A stretch of DNA of 64,000 nucleotides from Arthrobacter cupressi. Its GTDB lineage: Bacteria; Actinomycetota; Actinomycetes; Actinomycetales; Micrococcaceae. Location: contig NZ_FNEI01000015.1 in assembly GCF_900099975.1 (NCBI RefSeq), forward strand, positions 1 to 64,000, in the 5' to 3' direction. Both the position numbers and the translations under genes were made by a program. Of this stretch, positions 1 to 8,128 are shown piece after piece (within the stretch, counting starts at the first letter, position 1; the number at the start of each line of letters is the position of its first letter). The notes beneath the pieces are model-generated. The model was given only the letters and a program-made list of their open reading frames with translations, made no database searches and was not told where the DNA came from.

Positions 1-429
1 GTCCGCACCCTCGAAGCCATCGGCCACCGCGAAGCCTTCGGCCTGAACTGGGACCCCTCCCACATGATGTGGCAAGGCATCGACCCCGTCTCCTTCATCT
101 GGGACTTCAAAGACCGCATCTACCACGTCGACTGCAAAGACACCAAGCTCCGCCAAACCGGCCGCAACACCGTCCTCGGCTCCCACCTGCCCTGGGGCGA
201 CCCCCGCCGCGGCTGGGACTTCGTCTCCGCCGGCCGCGGCGACGTCCCCTGGGAAGCCTCCTTCCGCGCCCTCACCGCCATCGGCTACACCGGCCCCATC
301 AGCATCGAATGGGAAGACCCCGGCATGGACCGCCTCCACGGCGCCCCCGAAGCCCTCGCCGCACTCAAAAAATACGACTACCCCGCCCCGCAAACCAGCT
401 TCGACGCCGCCTTCAGCACGCAGGACTAA
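1..429 (+). CDS. Sugar phosphate isomerase/epimerase, C-terminal part
   Basis: The frame is open from the first base, so the start lies outside the window; 142 residues are visible. The sequence has the look of the xylose-isomerase-like TIM barrel family (IolE/IolI/YcjR type): a FGLNWDPSHMMWQG segment, then YHVDCKDTK, where His and Asp/Lys are typical metal- and substrate-binding positions, and GYTGPISIEWEDP near the end with the usual late metal-binding Glu. Such enzymes isomerise or epimerise keto-sugars and inositol derivatives in the cytoplasm. It heads a same-strand run with a TolB-like protein and a Gfo/Idh dehydrogenase, the usual company of such epimerases. Codons end in C to an unusual degree compared with the next genes. 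The substrate cannot be read from sequence. Confidence 0.85.
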   Translation, partial: VRTLEAIGHREAFGLNWDPSHMMWQGIDPVSFIWDFKDRIYHVDCKDTKLRQTGRNTVLGSHLPWGDPRRGWDFVSAGRGDVPWEASFRALTAIGYTGPISIEWEDPGMDRLHGAPEALAALKKYDYPAPQTSFDAAFSTQD

Positions 430-441
430 GGAACGACAGGC

Positions 442-1341
442 GTGAACCGCACCCTCCAGGCCGGGCAGCGCAGCGAGGTGTGGATTGCCTCGGTGACCGG
501 CGAATCGACGATGCTGTACAGCACGCATGAGCTGCTCCTCGAAGCACCCAACTGGACCCTGGACGGCTCGGCGCTGGTGCTCAACGGGGACGGGAAGCTG
601 TGGAAGCTGGACGCATCCACCGCAGAGCTGACCGAGGTTCCGCTCACCGGCATCCCGGACCTGAACAACGACCACGTCCTGGCGCCCGACGGCGAAACCA
701 TCTTCCTGTCAGCCAATGACGGCCATATCTACCGGGCCCCGTTGGCCGGCGGGACGGCCGAACGCATCACCACGGACGACGGCTCCTTCCATTTCCTCCA
801 CGGCGTCAGCCCGGACGGGAAGGAACTGGCGTACGTGGGGATTGAGGGCGGGGACTTCTCGCAGCCCGGCCGCCTCGTGACCATGGCGTCCGACGGCGGT
901 GCTGCCGCCGCCGTCGACGTCGGGCAGGTTGATGCTGGCCCGGGCCACTGCGACGGCCCGGAATACTCGCCCGACGGGAAGTGGCTGTACCTGAACACCG
1001 AGTCCTTCGGCACCGCGCCAGGGCATGCCCAGCTCGCCCGGATCCGCGTGGACGGGACCGGCTTCGAACGGCTCCTCGAAAGCGACACAGTGGACTGGTT
1101 CCCGCATCTCTCCCCCGACGGCCGCTACGCCGCCTACCTCCGTTTCCCCGCCGGAACCCAAGGCCACCCCGCGGACCTGCCGGTCGCCGTCGTACTGGTC
1201 TCCACGGGTGACTGGCCAACCCCGCTGCACTCATGGCCGCTGTTCGGCGGTCAGGGTACGCTCAACGTCAACAGCTGGTCGCCCGATTCGGAGCGGTTCG
1301 CGTTCGTGGCCTACCCGCTGGCCAAGCAAACAGAGGATTGA
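442..1341 (+). CDS. TolB-like beta-propeller protein
   Basis: 299 residues with a GTG start 13 bases after the upstream stop codon. Repeated blades with SPDGK, APDGE, SPDGR and SPDSE signatures mark WD40/TolB-like (PD40) beta-propeller repeats. There is no signal peptide or membrane segment, so it is probably cytoplasmic. Proteins of this type beside sugar epimerases and Gfo/Idh oxidoreductases are sometimes described as oligogalacturonide-lyase-like or as biopolymer transporter TolB-like, but no catalytic site is evident. It is co-directional with the oxidoreductase downstream and only four bases separate them, so they are probably cotranscribed. Function inside the operon is unknown; a structural or binding role in sugar catabolism is inference. 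Confidence 0.7.
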   Translation: MNRTLQAGQRSEVWIASVTGESTMLYSTHELLLEAPNWTLDGSALVLNGDGKLWKLDASTAELTEVPLTGIPDLNNDHVLAPDGETIFLSANDGHIYRAPLAGGTAERITTDDGSFHFLHGVSPDGKELAYVGIEGGDFSQPGRLVTMASDGGAAAAVDVGQVDAGPGHCDGPEYSPDGKWLYLNTESFGTAPGHAQLARIRVDGTGFERLLESDTVDWFPHLSPDGRYAAYLRFPAGTQGHPADLPVAVVLVSTGDWPTPLHSWPLFGGQGTLNVNSWSPDSERFAFVAYPLAKQTED

Positions 1342-1345
1342 ACAC

Positions 1346-2353
1346 GTGTCACTTTCTGATGGAAAGATCCGCTGGGGAATCCTGGGAACGGGCTTCATCG
1401 CGGGGCTGCAGACCCAGGACCTCCTTGAGAACGGGTTCACCGTGCAGGCGGTGGGCTCGCGCTCCCTGGACTCGAGCAAGGCGTTCGCGGGGCAGCACGG
1501 CATCCCGCTTGCGCATGGCAGCTATGAGGAACTCGTCGCGGATCCGGACGTGGACGTCATCTACGTCGCCACTCCGCATCCCTTCCACCACGCGAATGCC
1601 TTGCTGGCCCTCAACGCGGGCAAGCACGTCCTGGTGGAGAAGTCGTTCACCATGAACGCCCGGGAAGCGCGCGAGGTGACCGCGGCGGCCGCTGCCAAGG
1701 GACTGGTGGCGCTGGAGGCCATGTGGACCCGGTTCCTGCCGCACATGGTCCGCCTCCGGGAGGTCATCCAGGCGGGCACCATCGGCCAGGTCCGGAAAGT
1801 GGTGGCAAGCCACAACCAGAGCCTGCCCAAGGACCCGGCCCACCGGCTGAACGACCCCGGACTGGGCGGCGGGGCGCTGCTGGACCTAGGCATCTACCCC
1901 ATTTCCTTCGCGTTCGACATCCTGGGCACCCCGTCCCGGATCCACGCGAGCGCATCAATGACGGCGACCGGTGTGGACCGCCAGACCGCCGCGATCTTCG
2001 AGTACGACGACGGCGCGCAGGCTTTGGTGGACTGCGAACTCGATGCCGCCAGCGCCAACCGTGCCCTGGTGATCGGAACGGACGGGTGGATCGACGTCGA
2101 GCACACCTGGTACAACCCCGTGCCATTCACCGTCCATGCCGTGGATGGCTCCGTGGTGGAACGGTACGAGCAGCCGGTGAACAGCCGAGGCATGCAGTAC
2201 CAGGCCGCCGAGCTCGAACGGCTGGTTGCGGCCGGCGAAACTGCCGGAACCATCCTGCCACCGGACGAAACGGTCGCGATCATGGCAGCCATGGACGAGA
2301 TCCGCCGGCAGATCGGGCTCAGCTACGAGGCAGACGAGGCGGGCACAGCATGA
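1346..2353 (+). CDS. Gfo/Idh/MocA family oxidoreductase
   Basis: 335 residues from a GTG at 1346, chosen because the Rossmann motif GILGTGFIAG starts at residue 11; the frame is open further upstream but that would run through the previous gene. Residues 9-125 form the NAD(P)-binding domain, ending in HVLVEKSF, the family's EKP-like catalytic lysine motif with Ser in place of Pro. The C-terminal half carries the GGGALLDLGIYP motif of the substrate domain. The family oxidises or reduces sugars, inositols and trans-dihydrodiols with NAD(P). Its TGA overlaps the ATG of the next gene (ATGA), showing translational coupling. Its substrate probably matches that of the upstream epimerase. Confidence 0.88.
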   Translation: MSLSDGKIRWGILGTGFIAGLQTQDLLENGFTVQAVGSRSLDSSKAFAGQHGIPLAHGSYEELVADPDVDVIYVATPHPFHHANALLALNAGKHVLVEKSFTMNAREAREVTAAAAAKGLVALEAMWTRFLPHMVRLREVIQAGTIGQVRKVVASHNQSLPKDPAHRLNDPGLGGGALLDLGIYPISFAFDILGTPSRIHASASMTATGVDRQTAAIFEYDDGAQALVDCELDAASANRALVIGTDGWIDVEHTWYNPVPFTVHAVDGSVVERYEQPVNSRGMQYQAAELERLVAAGETAGTILPPDETVAIMAAMDEIRRQIGLSYEADEAGTA

Positions 2354-2838
2354 GCGACTCGCCCCGCCTCGCAGAACTGAGGGCCCAGGAAGAAGAACTG
2401 GTCTTCGCCGGCTTCGACAACCACGACGCCTGGCGGCTCGGTTCGCTGATTGCCAACCACGCCATCTCCTCGGGGTTTGGAGTGGCGATCGACATCCGCC
2501 GCCACAACATCATCCTCTTCCGCTGCGTCCTCCCAGGAGCCACGTCTGACCAGGAGGAATGGATCCGCCGGAAGTCCGCGGCGGTGCTGCGCTTCGAGCA
2601 CAGCACCGCGCTGCTGTCCGAGGAGTTCAGGGCCCGCGGCCACAGCCCGCTTGGGGGCGGCTGGCTCAGCCATGACGATTACACCCTCGCCGGCGGTTCG
2701 TTCCCCATCCGGGTCCGCGGTGCCGGCGTGATTGGCACGATCACCGTGTCCGGGCTCGCCTCGGACGAGGACCACCAACTGGTGGTTGACGGCATCCGGA
2801 ACTACCTCGCCGCGGCAGGCGGGCAGGAGGACACGTGA
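2350..2838 (+). CDS. HbpS/UPF0303-like (heme-degrading domain) protein
   Basis: 162 residues; the ATG overlaps the upstream stop by four bases. The pattern of a central IDIRRHN, the stretch LRFEHSTALL and a Gly-rich GGGWLSHDDYTLAGGSFPI segment matches the UPF0303/HbpS-like alpha/beta family (PF03928), related to Streptomyces HbpS and often labelled heme-degrading domain. These proteins are cytoplasmic or secreted; no signal peptide is seen here. In catabolic operons such as this the role is unclear: cofactor binding, oxidative-stress sensing and an accessory enzyme role are all possible. It ends in a GTGA overlap with the acetyltransferase, so it is part of one operon from the window start to about 3368. 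Confidence 0.7.
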   Translation: MSDSPRLAELRAQEEELVFAGFDNHDAWRLGSLIANHAISSGFGVAIDIRRHNIILFRCVLPGATSDQEEWIRRKSAAVLRFEHSTALLSEEFRARGHSPLGGGWLSHDDYTLAGGSFPIRVRGAGVIGTITVSGLASDEDHQLVVDGIRNYLAAAGGQEDT

Positions 2839-3368
2839 CCGGGACGATCCGCACTGCTACACCGCTCGACGACGGCGCGCTGGCCGAGCTTGCCACCGTC
2901 ACCTTTCCCCTCGCCTGCCCGCCGGGTTCCTCACCAGAGGACGTCGCAGCACACCTCCGCGACACCCTCAGTGCCGGAAAGTTCGCCCAGTACCTCGCCG
3001 ATCCGGACATCACCATCCTGGTGATCGACGACGGGGACGGCCTGCACGGCTACAGCATGCTGGTGAACCGCCCGGCACAGGATCCGGACGTGGCCGCAGC
3101 GCTGACCCGCCTGCCCTCCGCGGAACTTAGCAAGGTCTACGTCCACCCGGACCATCACGGCCTGGGCGCCGCGGGCAGGCTCATGGCAAGCACGGTTGAG
3201 CGGGCGGCTGCCCTGGGCGTGGCAGGCGTGTGGCTCGGTGTCAACGACCAGAACGCGAAGGCCATCCGCTTCTATGAGAAGAGCGGCTTCCGGAAGGTGG
3301 GCACCAAGTCATTCCGGCTGGGTACCACAGTTGAGCATGACTTGGTCATGGAGCTTGGACTCCGGTAG
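2835..3368 (+). CDS. GNAT family N-acetyltransferase
   Basis: 177 residues with a GTG start overlapping the previous TGA. The acetyl-CoA-binding motif A is seen in VYVHPDHHGLGAAGRLM, and the closing NDQNAKAIRFYEKSGF is the classic GNAT C-terminal signature. The protein should transfer an acetyl group from acetyl-CoA to an amine, in the cytoplasm; the substrate is not predictable. It is the last gene of the operon and converges with the corA homologue just after it: the two stop codons are one base apart, leaving no room for a separate intergenic terminator. Confidence 0.88.
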   Translation: MTGTIRTATPLDDGALAELATVTFPLACPPGSSPEDVAAHLRDTLSAGKFAQYLADPDITILVIDDGDGLHGYSMLVNRPAQDPDVAAALTRLPSAELSKVYVHPDHHGLGAAGRLMASTVERAAALGVAGVWLGVNDQNAKAIRFYEKSGFRKVGTKSFRLGTTVEHDLVMELGLR

Positions 3369-3369
3369 T

Positions 3370-4386
3370 TCAGATCCACCTGTTGTGTTTGAAGGTCCAG
3401 TACAGCGCCAGGCCCATGCCCACCATCAGGCCCAGCGCCATGGGGTAGCCGAAGAACCAGTCAAGCTCTGGCATGACCCGGAAGTTCATGCCGTAAATGG
3501 TGCCAACCAGGGTCGGGGCGAAAAGGATTGCCGCCCAGGACGAGATCCGCTTGACCTGCTCGCTCTGGGCAAAACTCGATTCAGTCAGGCGGCGCATCTC
3601 GTCGTTCTGCCGTTGGGCCACGACGGTGGCGCTGACCATCAAGGCATTCTGCAGCAGGGCCCGGAAGGAGTTGATCCGTTCGGCCAGGCGCAGTGCATGG
3701 TCCAGGACGTCCCGCAGGGGGTCCACGAGTTCCGGCGCGAGTTGGTGGTCCGGGGTCCCCGCCGCCAGCGTCTGCAGGATCCCGGTGAGGGGCCCGGTGG
3801 CGCGCTGGAACATGATGACCTGGCGGGACAGCTCGTAGATCCGCCGGGAGACCTCCGGGTCGCCGCCGAACAGGCCGTCCTCGATTTCATCGATGTCGTT
3901 CTCCAGGCCCGCCGCGACGGGCTCGTACTCGTCGACCACCTGATCCAGGATGGCGTAGAGCACGGCATCGGGCCCCAGGGCGAGGAACTCCGGCTGGGAC
4001 TCCATGCGCTGGCGCACCTTGTGGAGGTCCGGCGATTCCGCGTGGCGCACCGTGATCACGAAGTCCGGGCCGATGCAGATGTGTATTTCGCCGAAATCCA
4101 CCTTCTCTTCGGCGTCCAGGTAGCGGGCCGGGCGCAGGACCACGAAGAGGATGTCGCCGTAGTAGTCCAGCTTCGCCCGCTGATGGCCGGTGAGGGCGTC
4201 TTCGACGGCGAGGGCGCTGAGCCCGAACTCGCCTGCCACTGAACGCAGTTCCCCGGCATCCGGCCGGTACAGGCCGATCCAGGCCATGCCCTCGCGCTGG
4301 CGCAGCAGGAAGTAGGTTTCCTCGAGTCCTTCCGGATCCGCCGTCCGGCGGCCGTCCACGTAGACGGCGTTGTCGACGATCGTCAC
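3370..4386 (-). CDS. corA: CorA family magnesium/cobalt transporter
   Basis: 338 residues. The GTG at 4386 is preferred over upstream starts because an AAGGAGG ribosome site lies about eight bases before it and the upstream extension is not CorA-like. The N-terminal two thirds is the soluble funnel domain; the last 60 residues contain two membrane helices separated by the diagnostic YGMNF pore loop, followed by a basic KHNRW end. CorA proteins are inner-membrane pentamers that import Mg2+ (also Co2+ and Ni2+). The gene is divergent from the DsbA-like gene, with a roughly 200 bp intergenic region between them. Confidence 0.93.
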   Translation of the reverse strand: MTIVDNAVYVDGRRTADPEGLEETYFLLRQREGMAWIGLYRPDAGELRSVAGEFGLSALAVEDALTGHQRAKLDYYGDILFVVLRPARYLDAEEKVDFGEIHICIGPDFVITVRHAESPDLHKVRQRMESQPEFLALGPDAVLYAILDQVVDEYEPVAAGLENDIDEIEDGLFGGDPEVSRRIYELSRQVIMFQRATGPLTGILQTLAAGTPDHQLAPELVDPLRDVLDHALRLAERINSFRALLQNALMVSATVVAQRQNDEMRRLTESSFAQSEQVKRISSWAAILFAPTLVGTIYGMNFRVMPELDWFFGYPMALGLMVGMGLALYWTFKHNRWI

Positions 4387-4582
4387 GGCAGGGCCTCCTT
4401 CGTTGGCTGGGCGCCTCTTGGCTGAGACGCTATCCCTTCCGGTTCCTTCTGCCAACACACCGCGCTGCCAACACACCGGGCGGGACCAACCGCCCGGGCC
4501 AACCACCCCCTGGGGGCCGCAGTGTGAGCAAGCCGACTGCCCCGGACGGAATGCCCGGCACCCACCGGCGGTTGTCGCCTGC

Positions 4583-5281
4583 ATGAAGATTGAGATCTGG
4601 TCCGATGTCGCCTGCCCGTGGTGCTACATCGGCAAGCGCCGCTTTGAGTCCGCCCTCGCAGAATTCCCGCACCGCGATTCCGTGGAGGTGCAGTGGCGCA
4701 GCTACCAGCTCGACCCCACCGTTCCCGGGCACTACGACGGCACGGAACTGGACTACCTCAGCAAGCGCAAGGGCATGGCCCCGGAGCAGGTCAGCCGGAT
4801 GTTCGAGCACGTCGCGGAGCAGGCCAAGGGCGAGGGCCTGAACTACCGCTTTGACGCCGTCGTGGTCGCCAACAGCTTCACGGCCCACCGGCTCATCCAT
4901 CTCGCCGCCGCCCACGGGAAGCAGGACGCCGCCAAGGAACGCCTACTCAGCGACCACTTCGAGCACGGCAAGGACATCGGCAACCAGGGCTACCTGACCG
5001 CTCTGGGCCATGACCTGGGCCTCCCCGCGGAGGAAATCGCCGAACTCTTCGAAAGCGACAAGTACGCCGAGGACGTCCGCCGCGACATCGCCGAGGCCCG
5101 GGCCATCGGCGTCACGGGCGTGCCGTTCTTCGTGATCGACCGCAAGTACGGCCTCTCCGGCGCCCAGCCGGCCGACGTCTTCACCCAGGCCCTGAACCAG
5201 GCGTGGCAGGAAGCCAACCCGCTGGTCGCCGTCGGCAGCTCCGACGCCGAGGCCTGCGGCCCGGACGGCTGCGCCATCTAG
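4583..5281 (+). CDS. DsbA family (FrnE-like) thiol oxidoreductase
   Basis: 232 residues; the start at 4583 places MKIEIWSDVACPWC at the N-terminus, which is the conserved beginning of the FrnE/2-hydroxychromene-2-carboxylate isomerase-like branch of DsbA. The active-site CPWC is C11-C14 and the cis-proline loop GVTGVPFF is near residue 180. No signal peptide, so it is cytoplasmic, as for FrnE of Deinococcus, which acts in disulfide exchange during oxidative stress. The extreme C-terminus has a second Cys pair (ACGPDGC). The gene stands alone and is followed by a perfect inverted repeat at 5293-5355. Confidence 0.88.
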   Translation: MKIEIWSDVACPWCYIGKRRFESALAEFPHRDSVEVQWRSYQLDPTVPGHYDGTELDYLSKRKGMAPEQVSRMFEHVAEQAKGEGLNYRFDAVVVANSFTAHRLIHLAAAHGKQDAAKERLLSDHFEHGKDIGNQGYLTALGHDLGLPAEEIAELFESDKYAEDVRRDIAEARAIGVTGVPFFVIDRKYGLSGAQPADVFTQALNQAWQEANPLVAVGSSDAEACGPDGCAI

Positions 5282-5292
5282 TCTCCCGCCTC

Positions 5293-5355
5293 GCGCGAAC
5301 TGGCAGCAGATGCCCTTAAATCCGCAGCGAAGAGTCATCTGCTGCCAGTTCGCGC
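5293..5355. repeat. Perfect 20-bp inverted repeat between the dsbA-like and tetR genes
   Basis: The left arm GCGCGAACTGGCAGCAGATG (5293-5312) is matched exactly by its reverse complement at 5336-5355 across a 23-base loop. There is no T-run after either arm, so it is not a textbook intrinsic terminator, though it could still stop transcription or stabilise the mRNA end of the upstream gene. It lies 55 bases before the TetR start. Confidence 0.8.
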
Positions 5356-5409
5356 TCCCGGCGCGGGGAAAAGCAGGGGTTTGCTGACAGATCGCTGTAA
5401 AGTGTCTCT

Positions 5410-6042
5410 ATGCCCAGGATCACGGCCGCGAGCAACGCGGCACAGCGCGCCGAGACCCAACGCCGGATCCTGACAGCCTTCGGGGAACTCCTCTTCACGC
5501 ACGGCCTGCCCGGCCTCACCATGACCGACGTCGCCCGGCACGCCGGAGTGGGCCGCACCGCCGTCTACAACTACTACGCGGACATGGAGCAGCTCCTCAT
5601 CGCGTACGCCCTGGACGAGACCGAGCGTTTCCTCGGGGACCTGCGTTCCTCGCTCGCGGAGCTGGGCAACCCGGTGGACCGGCTCGCACTGTACGTCCGT
5701 GCCCAGGTGGAGGACCTCAGCCGCCGGCACCTGCCACCCGGGCCGGCGATGGCCGCCGTGCTCTCCCCCGGGTCCTTCGCCAAACTGGCCGACCATGTGG
5801 GCGAACTGAACCTGCTGCTCGAGGACATCCTGCGCGACGGCGTCGCGGCCGGCTACCTGCCCGAGGCGGACGTTCCGCAGCTCGCACGGCTCATCCACGG
5901 CACGCTTTCCTCCAGCGCGGCACGCGCCACGGGCGACGGCCAGCAGGCGTTTGAGGACCGCCTCAAGCAGACGGTCCGGTTCATCCAGCTCGGTGCCGGA
6001 GCGCGGTTCGACGACGGCGGCACACCGCTGCGGCTGAATTAG
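5410..6042 (+). CDS. TetR/AcrR family transcriptional regulator
   Basis: 210 residues. The N-terminal helix-turn-helix runs from about residue 15 to 60, with TMTDVARHAGVGRTAVYNYY as the recognition region, typical of TetR repressors. The C-terminal ligand-binding half has no recognisable family signature. It is monocistronic. Its stop is three bases from the stop of the convergent LytR_C gene, and the upstream neighbour is the DsbA-like gene. No clear target gene or operator can be assigned; the long inverted repeat upstream is too widely spaced to be a standard TetR operator. Confidence 0.9.
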   Translation: MPRITAASNAAQRAETQRRILTAFGELLFTHGLPGLTMTDVARHAGVGRTAVYNYYADMEQLLIAYALDETERFLGDLRSSLAELGNPVDRLALYVRAQVEDLSRRHLPPGPAMAAVLSPGSFAKLADHVGELNLLLEDILRDGVAAGYLPEADVPQLARLIHGTLSSSAARATGDGQQAFEDRLKQTVRFIQLGAGARFDDGGTPLRLN

Positions 6043-6045
6043 CCC

Positions 6046-6711
6046 CTAGGGAGCGGCGGACGGCAGCACGGGCCACTTGGCGTCGTCGGCGATCCGGCGG
6101 GTTTCCCGCGGGCAGCTGAGCTTGCCCGGGGTCTGGTCCACCAAAGCGGGCTTCAGCAATTCCTTGAACCCGGGCGCAAGCACCAGGTCCACGGAGGCGT
6201 CCGAGCGCTCGTCCTGGTAGTAATCGGTCCCCGCCACATTCCGCTGGATGTTGAACGCCGCGGCCTGCCCGGCGGGCCCGGAGATGACCTGCGCCGCGCC
6301 GCTGTAGCGGGTCTGCCCGTTGTCCACCTTGGCCACCTTGTAGCCGCGGGCCTTCAACTGGTCGGCGATGCTCTTGGCCAGGCCGGTGCGGCCGGTGGCG
6401 TTGTAGACACGGACGGTGACCTTGTTGTTTGGCAGGTAGTCGAACGTGGTGGCGGGGCAGGCCTGCTCGGCGGCCTTGCTGGACACCGATTCCGGAAACC
6501 TGACCACCCCGGTCATGACCGCCCAGGCCCCCACCACGCCGGCGATGATCAGGCCGAGCAGCAGCGTCAGGACAACCCCATGGAAGAGGCGCCGGCGGAA
6601 GCGTCCCGGGTGCGCCGGACCCTGCTCCTCGGCGAAAGTGGCGCGCAGTTCAGGGCCGGAGACCACGCGGTGCCCGTGCAGCCGGCTGAAGTCCTTCTGC
6701 TTCCTAGCCAT
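6046..6711 (-). CDS. LytR_C domain membrane protein
   Basis: 221 residues: a basic N-terminal cytoplasmic stretch of about 40 residues, one membrane helix (VVLTLLLGLIIAGVVGAWAV), then an extracytoplasmic domain with KVTVRVYNATGRTGLAKSIA, the signature of the LytR_C (cell envelope-related transcriptional attenuator C-terminal) domain. LytR_C proteins accompany or follow LytR-CpsA-Psr enzymes that attach glycopolymers to peptidoglycan; the domain alone is probably a binding module. Its start overlaps the end of the upstream small gene by eight bases, so the two are cotranscribed. A cell-wall role is inferred from the domain only. Confidence 0.82.
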   Translation of the reverse strand: MARKQKDFSRLHGHRVVSGPELRATFAEEQGPAHPGRFRRRLFHGVVLTLLLGLIIAGVVGAWAVMTGVVRFPESVSSKAAEQACPATTFDYLPNNKVTVRVYNATGRTGLAKSIADQLKARGYKVAKVDNGQTRYSGAAQVISGPAGQAAAFNIQRNVAGTDYYQDERSDASVDLVLAPGFKELLKPALVDQTPGKLSCPRETRRIADDAKWPVLPSAAP

Positions 6712-7003
6712 CGATGACCAGGACCCGGGCGTGGATGGCGGTGCGCTGGTGCAGGGCCGTGCGGACGGCGCGGTGCAGGCCGTCCTCGAGGTACATGACC
6801 CCCTGGTACTGCACTACGTGTGGGAACAAGTCGCCGAAGAAGGTGGAATCCTCGGCCAGCAGGGCTTCAAGATCCAGGGTGCGCTTGGTGGTCACCAGCT
6901 CGTCGAGCCGCACAGGACGCGGGGGCAGCGAGGCCCAGTCCTTGGGCGTGGAAAAACCATGGTCGGGATACGGGCGTCCCTCGCCCACAGCTTTGAAGAT
7001 CAC
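6704..7003 (-). CDS. Small conserved actinobacterial protein, function unknown
   Basis: 99 residues starting at a GTG (7001-7003). The C-terminal half contains LFPHVVQYQGVMYLEDGLHR, where the DGxHR motif resembles the ParB/sulfiredoxin-like nuclease fold, but the protein is too short to claim activity. Similar small proteins are conserved next to LytR_C genes in Micrococcaceae as I recall them, sometimes labelled VapB-like antitoxins; I see no toxin partner here. The stop overlaps the start of the LytR_C gene by eight bases, so the two are translationally linked. The gene is divergent from the HAD hydrolase. Confidence 0.65.
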   Translation of the reverse strand: MIFKAVGEGRPYPDHGFSTPKDWASLPPRPVRLDELVTTKRTLDLEALLAEDSTFFGDLFPHVVQYQGVMYLEDGLHRAVRTALHQRTAIHARVLVIDG

Positions 7004-7143
7004 GATGCAAGCCTAAGTAACGAGGGCGGGCTAGGAAACTTCCGCCCCTTGCGCCCCGCCGCTTTGTGGCCAAACGGTGACCATCGCCGTCGCCGCCCGT
7101 CACACCTCCGTCACATGCCACGCGGCTCCGACAGAATAGAGCC

Positions 7144-8073
7144 ATGACTGTTCCCCGCACCGGCATTGAACACAGCTCCGGCTCCACCCACCCCGCAACC
7201 CCGGCCCTCGCGCTGCTCCTCGACGTCGACGGCCCGGTGGCGAGTCCCGTCACGCGGGACGTGAAGCCGGACATCATCGCCGACCTCGTGGCGCTGGCAG
7301 CGGCAGGCATCCCGGTCATCTTCAACACCGGACGTTCCGACGCCTTCATCCGGGAACAGGTCATGGAACCGATGATCGCCGCCGGAATGCCGGCGGGAAC
7401 GGTGGTGCACGCGATCTGCGAAAAAGGCGCCGTGTGGTTCAGCTATACGGCCGCAGGCGCGGGCCCGGTGCACGTGGACCACGAGCTCGCGGTGCCGAAG
7501 GCCTACGGCGACGACATCCGCCGCATGGTGGCCGAGGACTACGCGGCCCACATGTTCTTCGACGAGACCAAGCGGGCCATGGTGTCCGTGGAACAACACC
7601 TCGATGTTGCCAGCGAAGACTACCTGGCCGAACAAAAGCTGTTCGACGCCGATGCGCTGGAACTCATGGGCCGGCACGGCTTGTCCGCCGCGATCCTGGA
7701 CCACCACGACCCGCAGTCGGACGACACCGGCGACTACCGGCTGGACCCCACCATCATCTCCACGGACATCGAATCCGTGCGGCTCGGCAAGGACCTGGGT
7801 GCCAGCCGGGCCGTGGAACTGCTCGCGGCCCAAGGCATCACCCCGCAGGCGTGGCGGACCGTGGGCGATTCCCGCACCGACTATGCCATGGCAGACTGGC
7901 TTCACCACAACGACCACGAGGTCCAGCACCTGGACGTCCGTCCTGCGGACGGCGTTCCCGCCAAGCCGTACAGCATCCTGACCGCGGCCGACCTGGGCCT
8001 GGGCGAGGATGTCATCCACGACGACGCCGGCGGAGCTTTCCTGCGGACGTGGCGGCAGGAGCACGCCGGCTGA
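7144..8073 (+). CDS. HAD superfamily hydrolase
   Basis: 309 residues with all main HAD motifs: motif I LLLDVDGPV (nucleophile D27, acid D29), motif II FNTGRS and motif IV GDSRTDYAM. The long cap between motifs II and IV fits a type II cap, as in trehalose-phosphatase and sucrose-phosphatase-like enzymes. It should be a cytoplasmic Mg2+-dependent phosphatase; a sugar phosphate substrate is inference. It is 55 bases upstream of the Stealth-family phosphotransferase on the same strand, which suggests a shared role in surface polysaccharide synthesis. Confidence 0.82.
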   Translation: MTVPRTGIEHSSGSTHPATPALALLLDVDGPVASPVTRDVKPDIIADLVALAAAGIPVIFNTGRSDAFIREQVMEPMIAAGMPAGTVVHAICEKGAVWFSYTAAGAGPVHVDHELAVPKAYGDDIRRMVAEDYAAHMFFDETKRAMVSVEQHLDVASEDYLAEQKLFDADALELMGRHGLSAAILDHHDPQSDDTGDYRLDPTIISTDIESVRLGKDLGASRAVELLAAQGITPQAWRTVGDSRTDYAMADWLHHNDHEVQHLDVRPADGVPAKPYSILTAADLGLGEDVIHDDAGGAFLRTWRQEHAG

Positions 8074-8128
8074 GTCCGGCGGACCCTGATTTCCCAAGAA
8101 CCGACGCTCGGAGGACCCCATCACGGAG

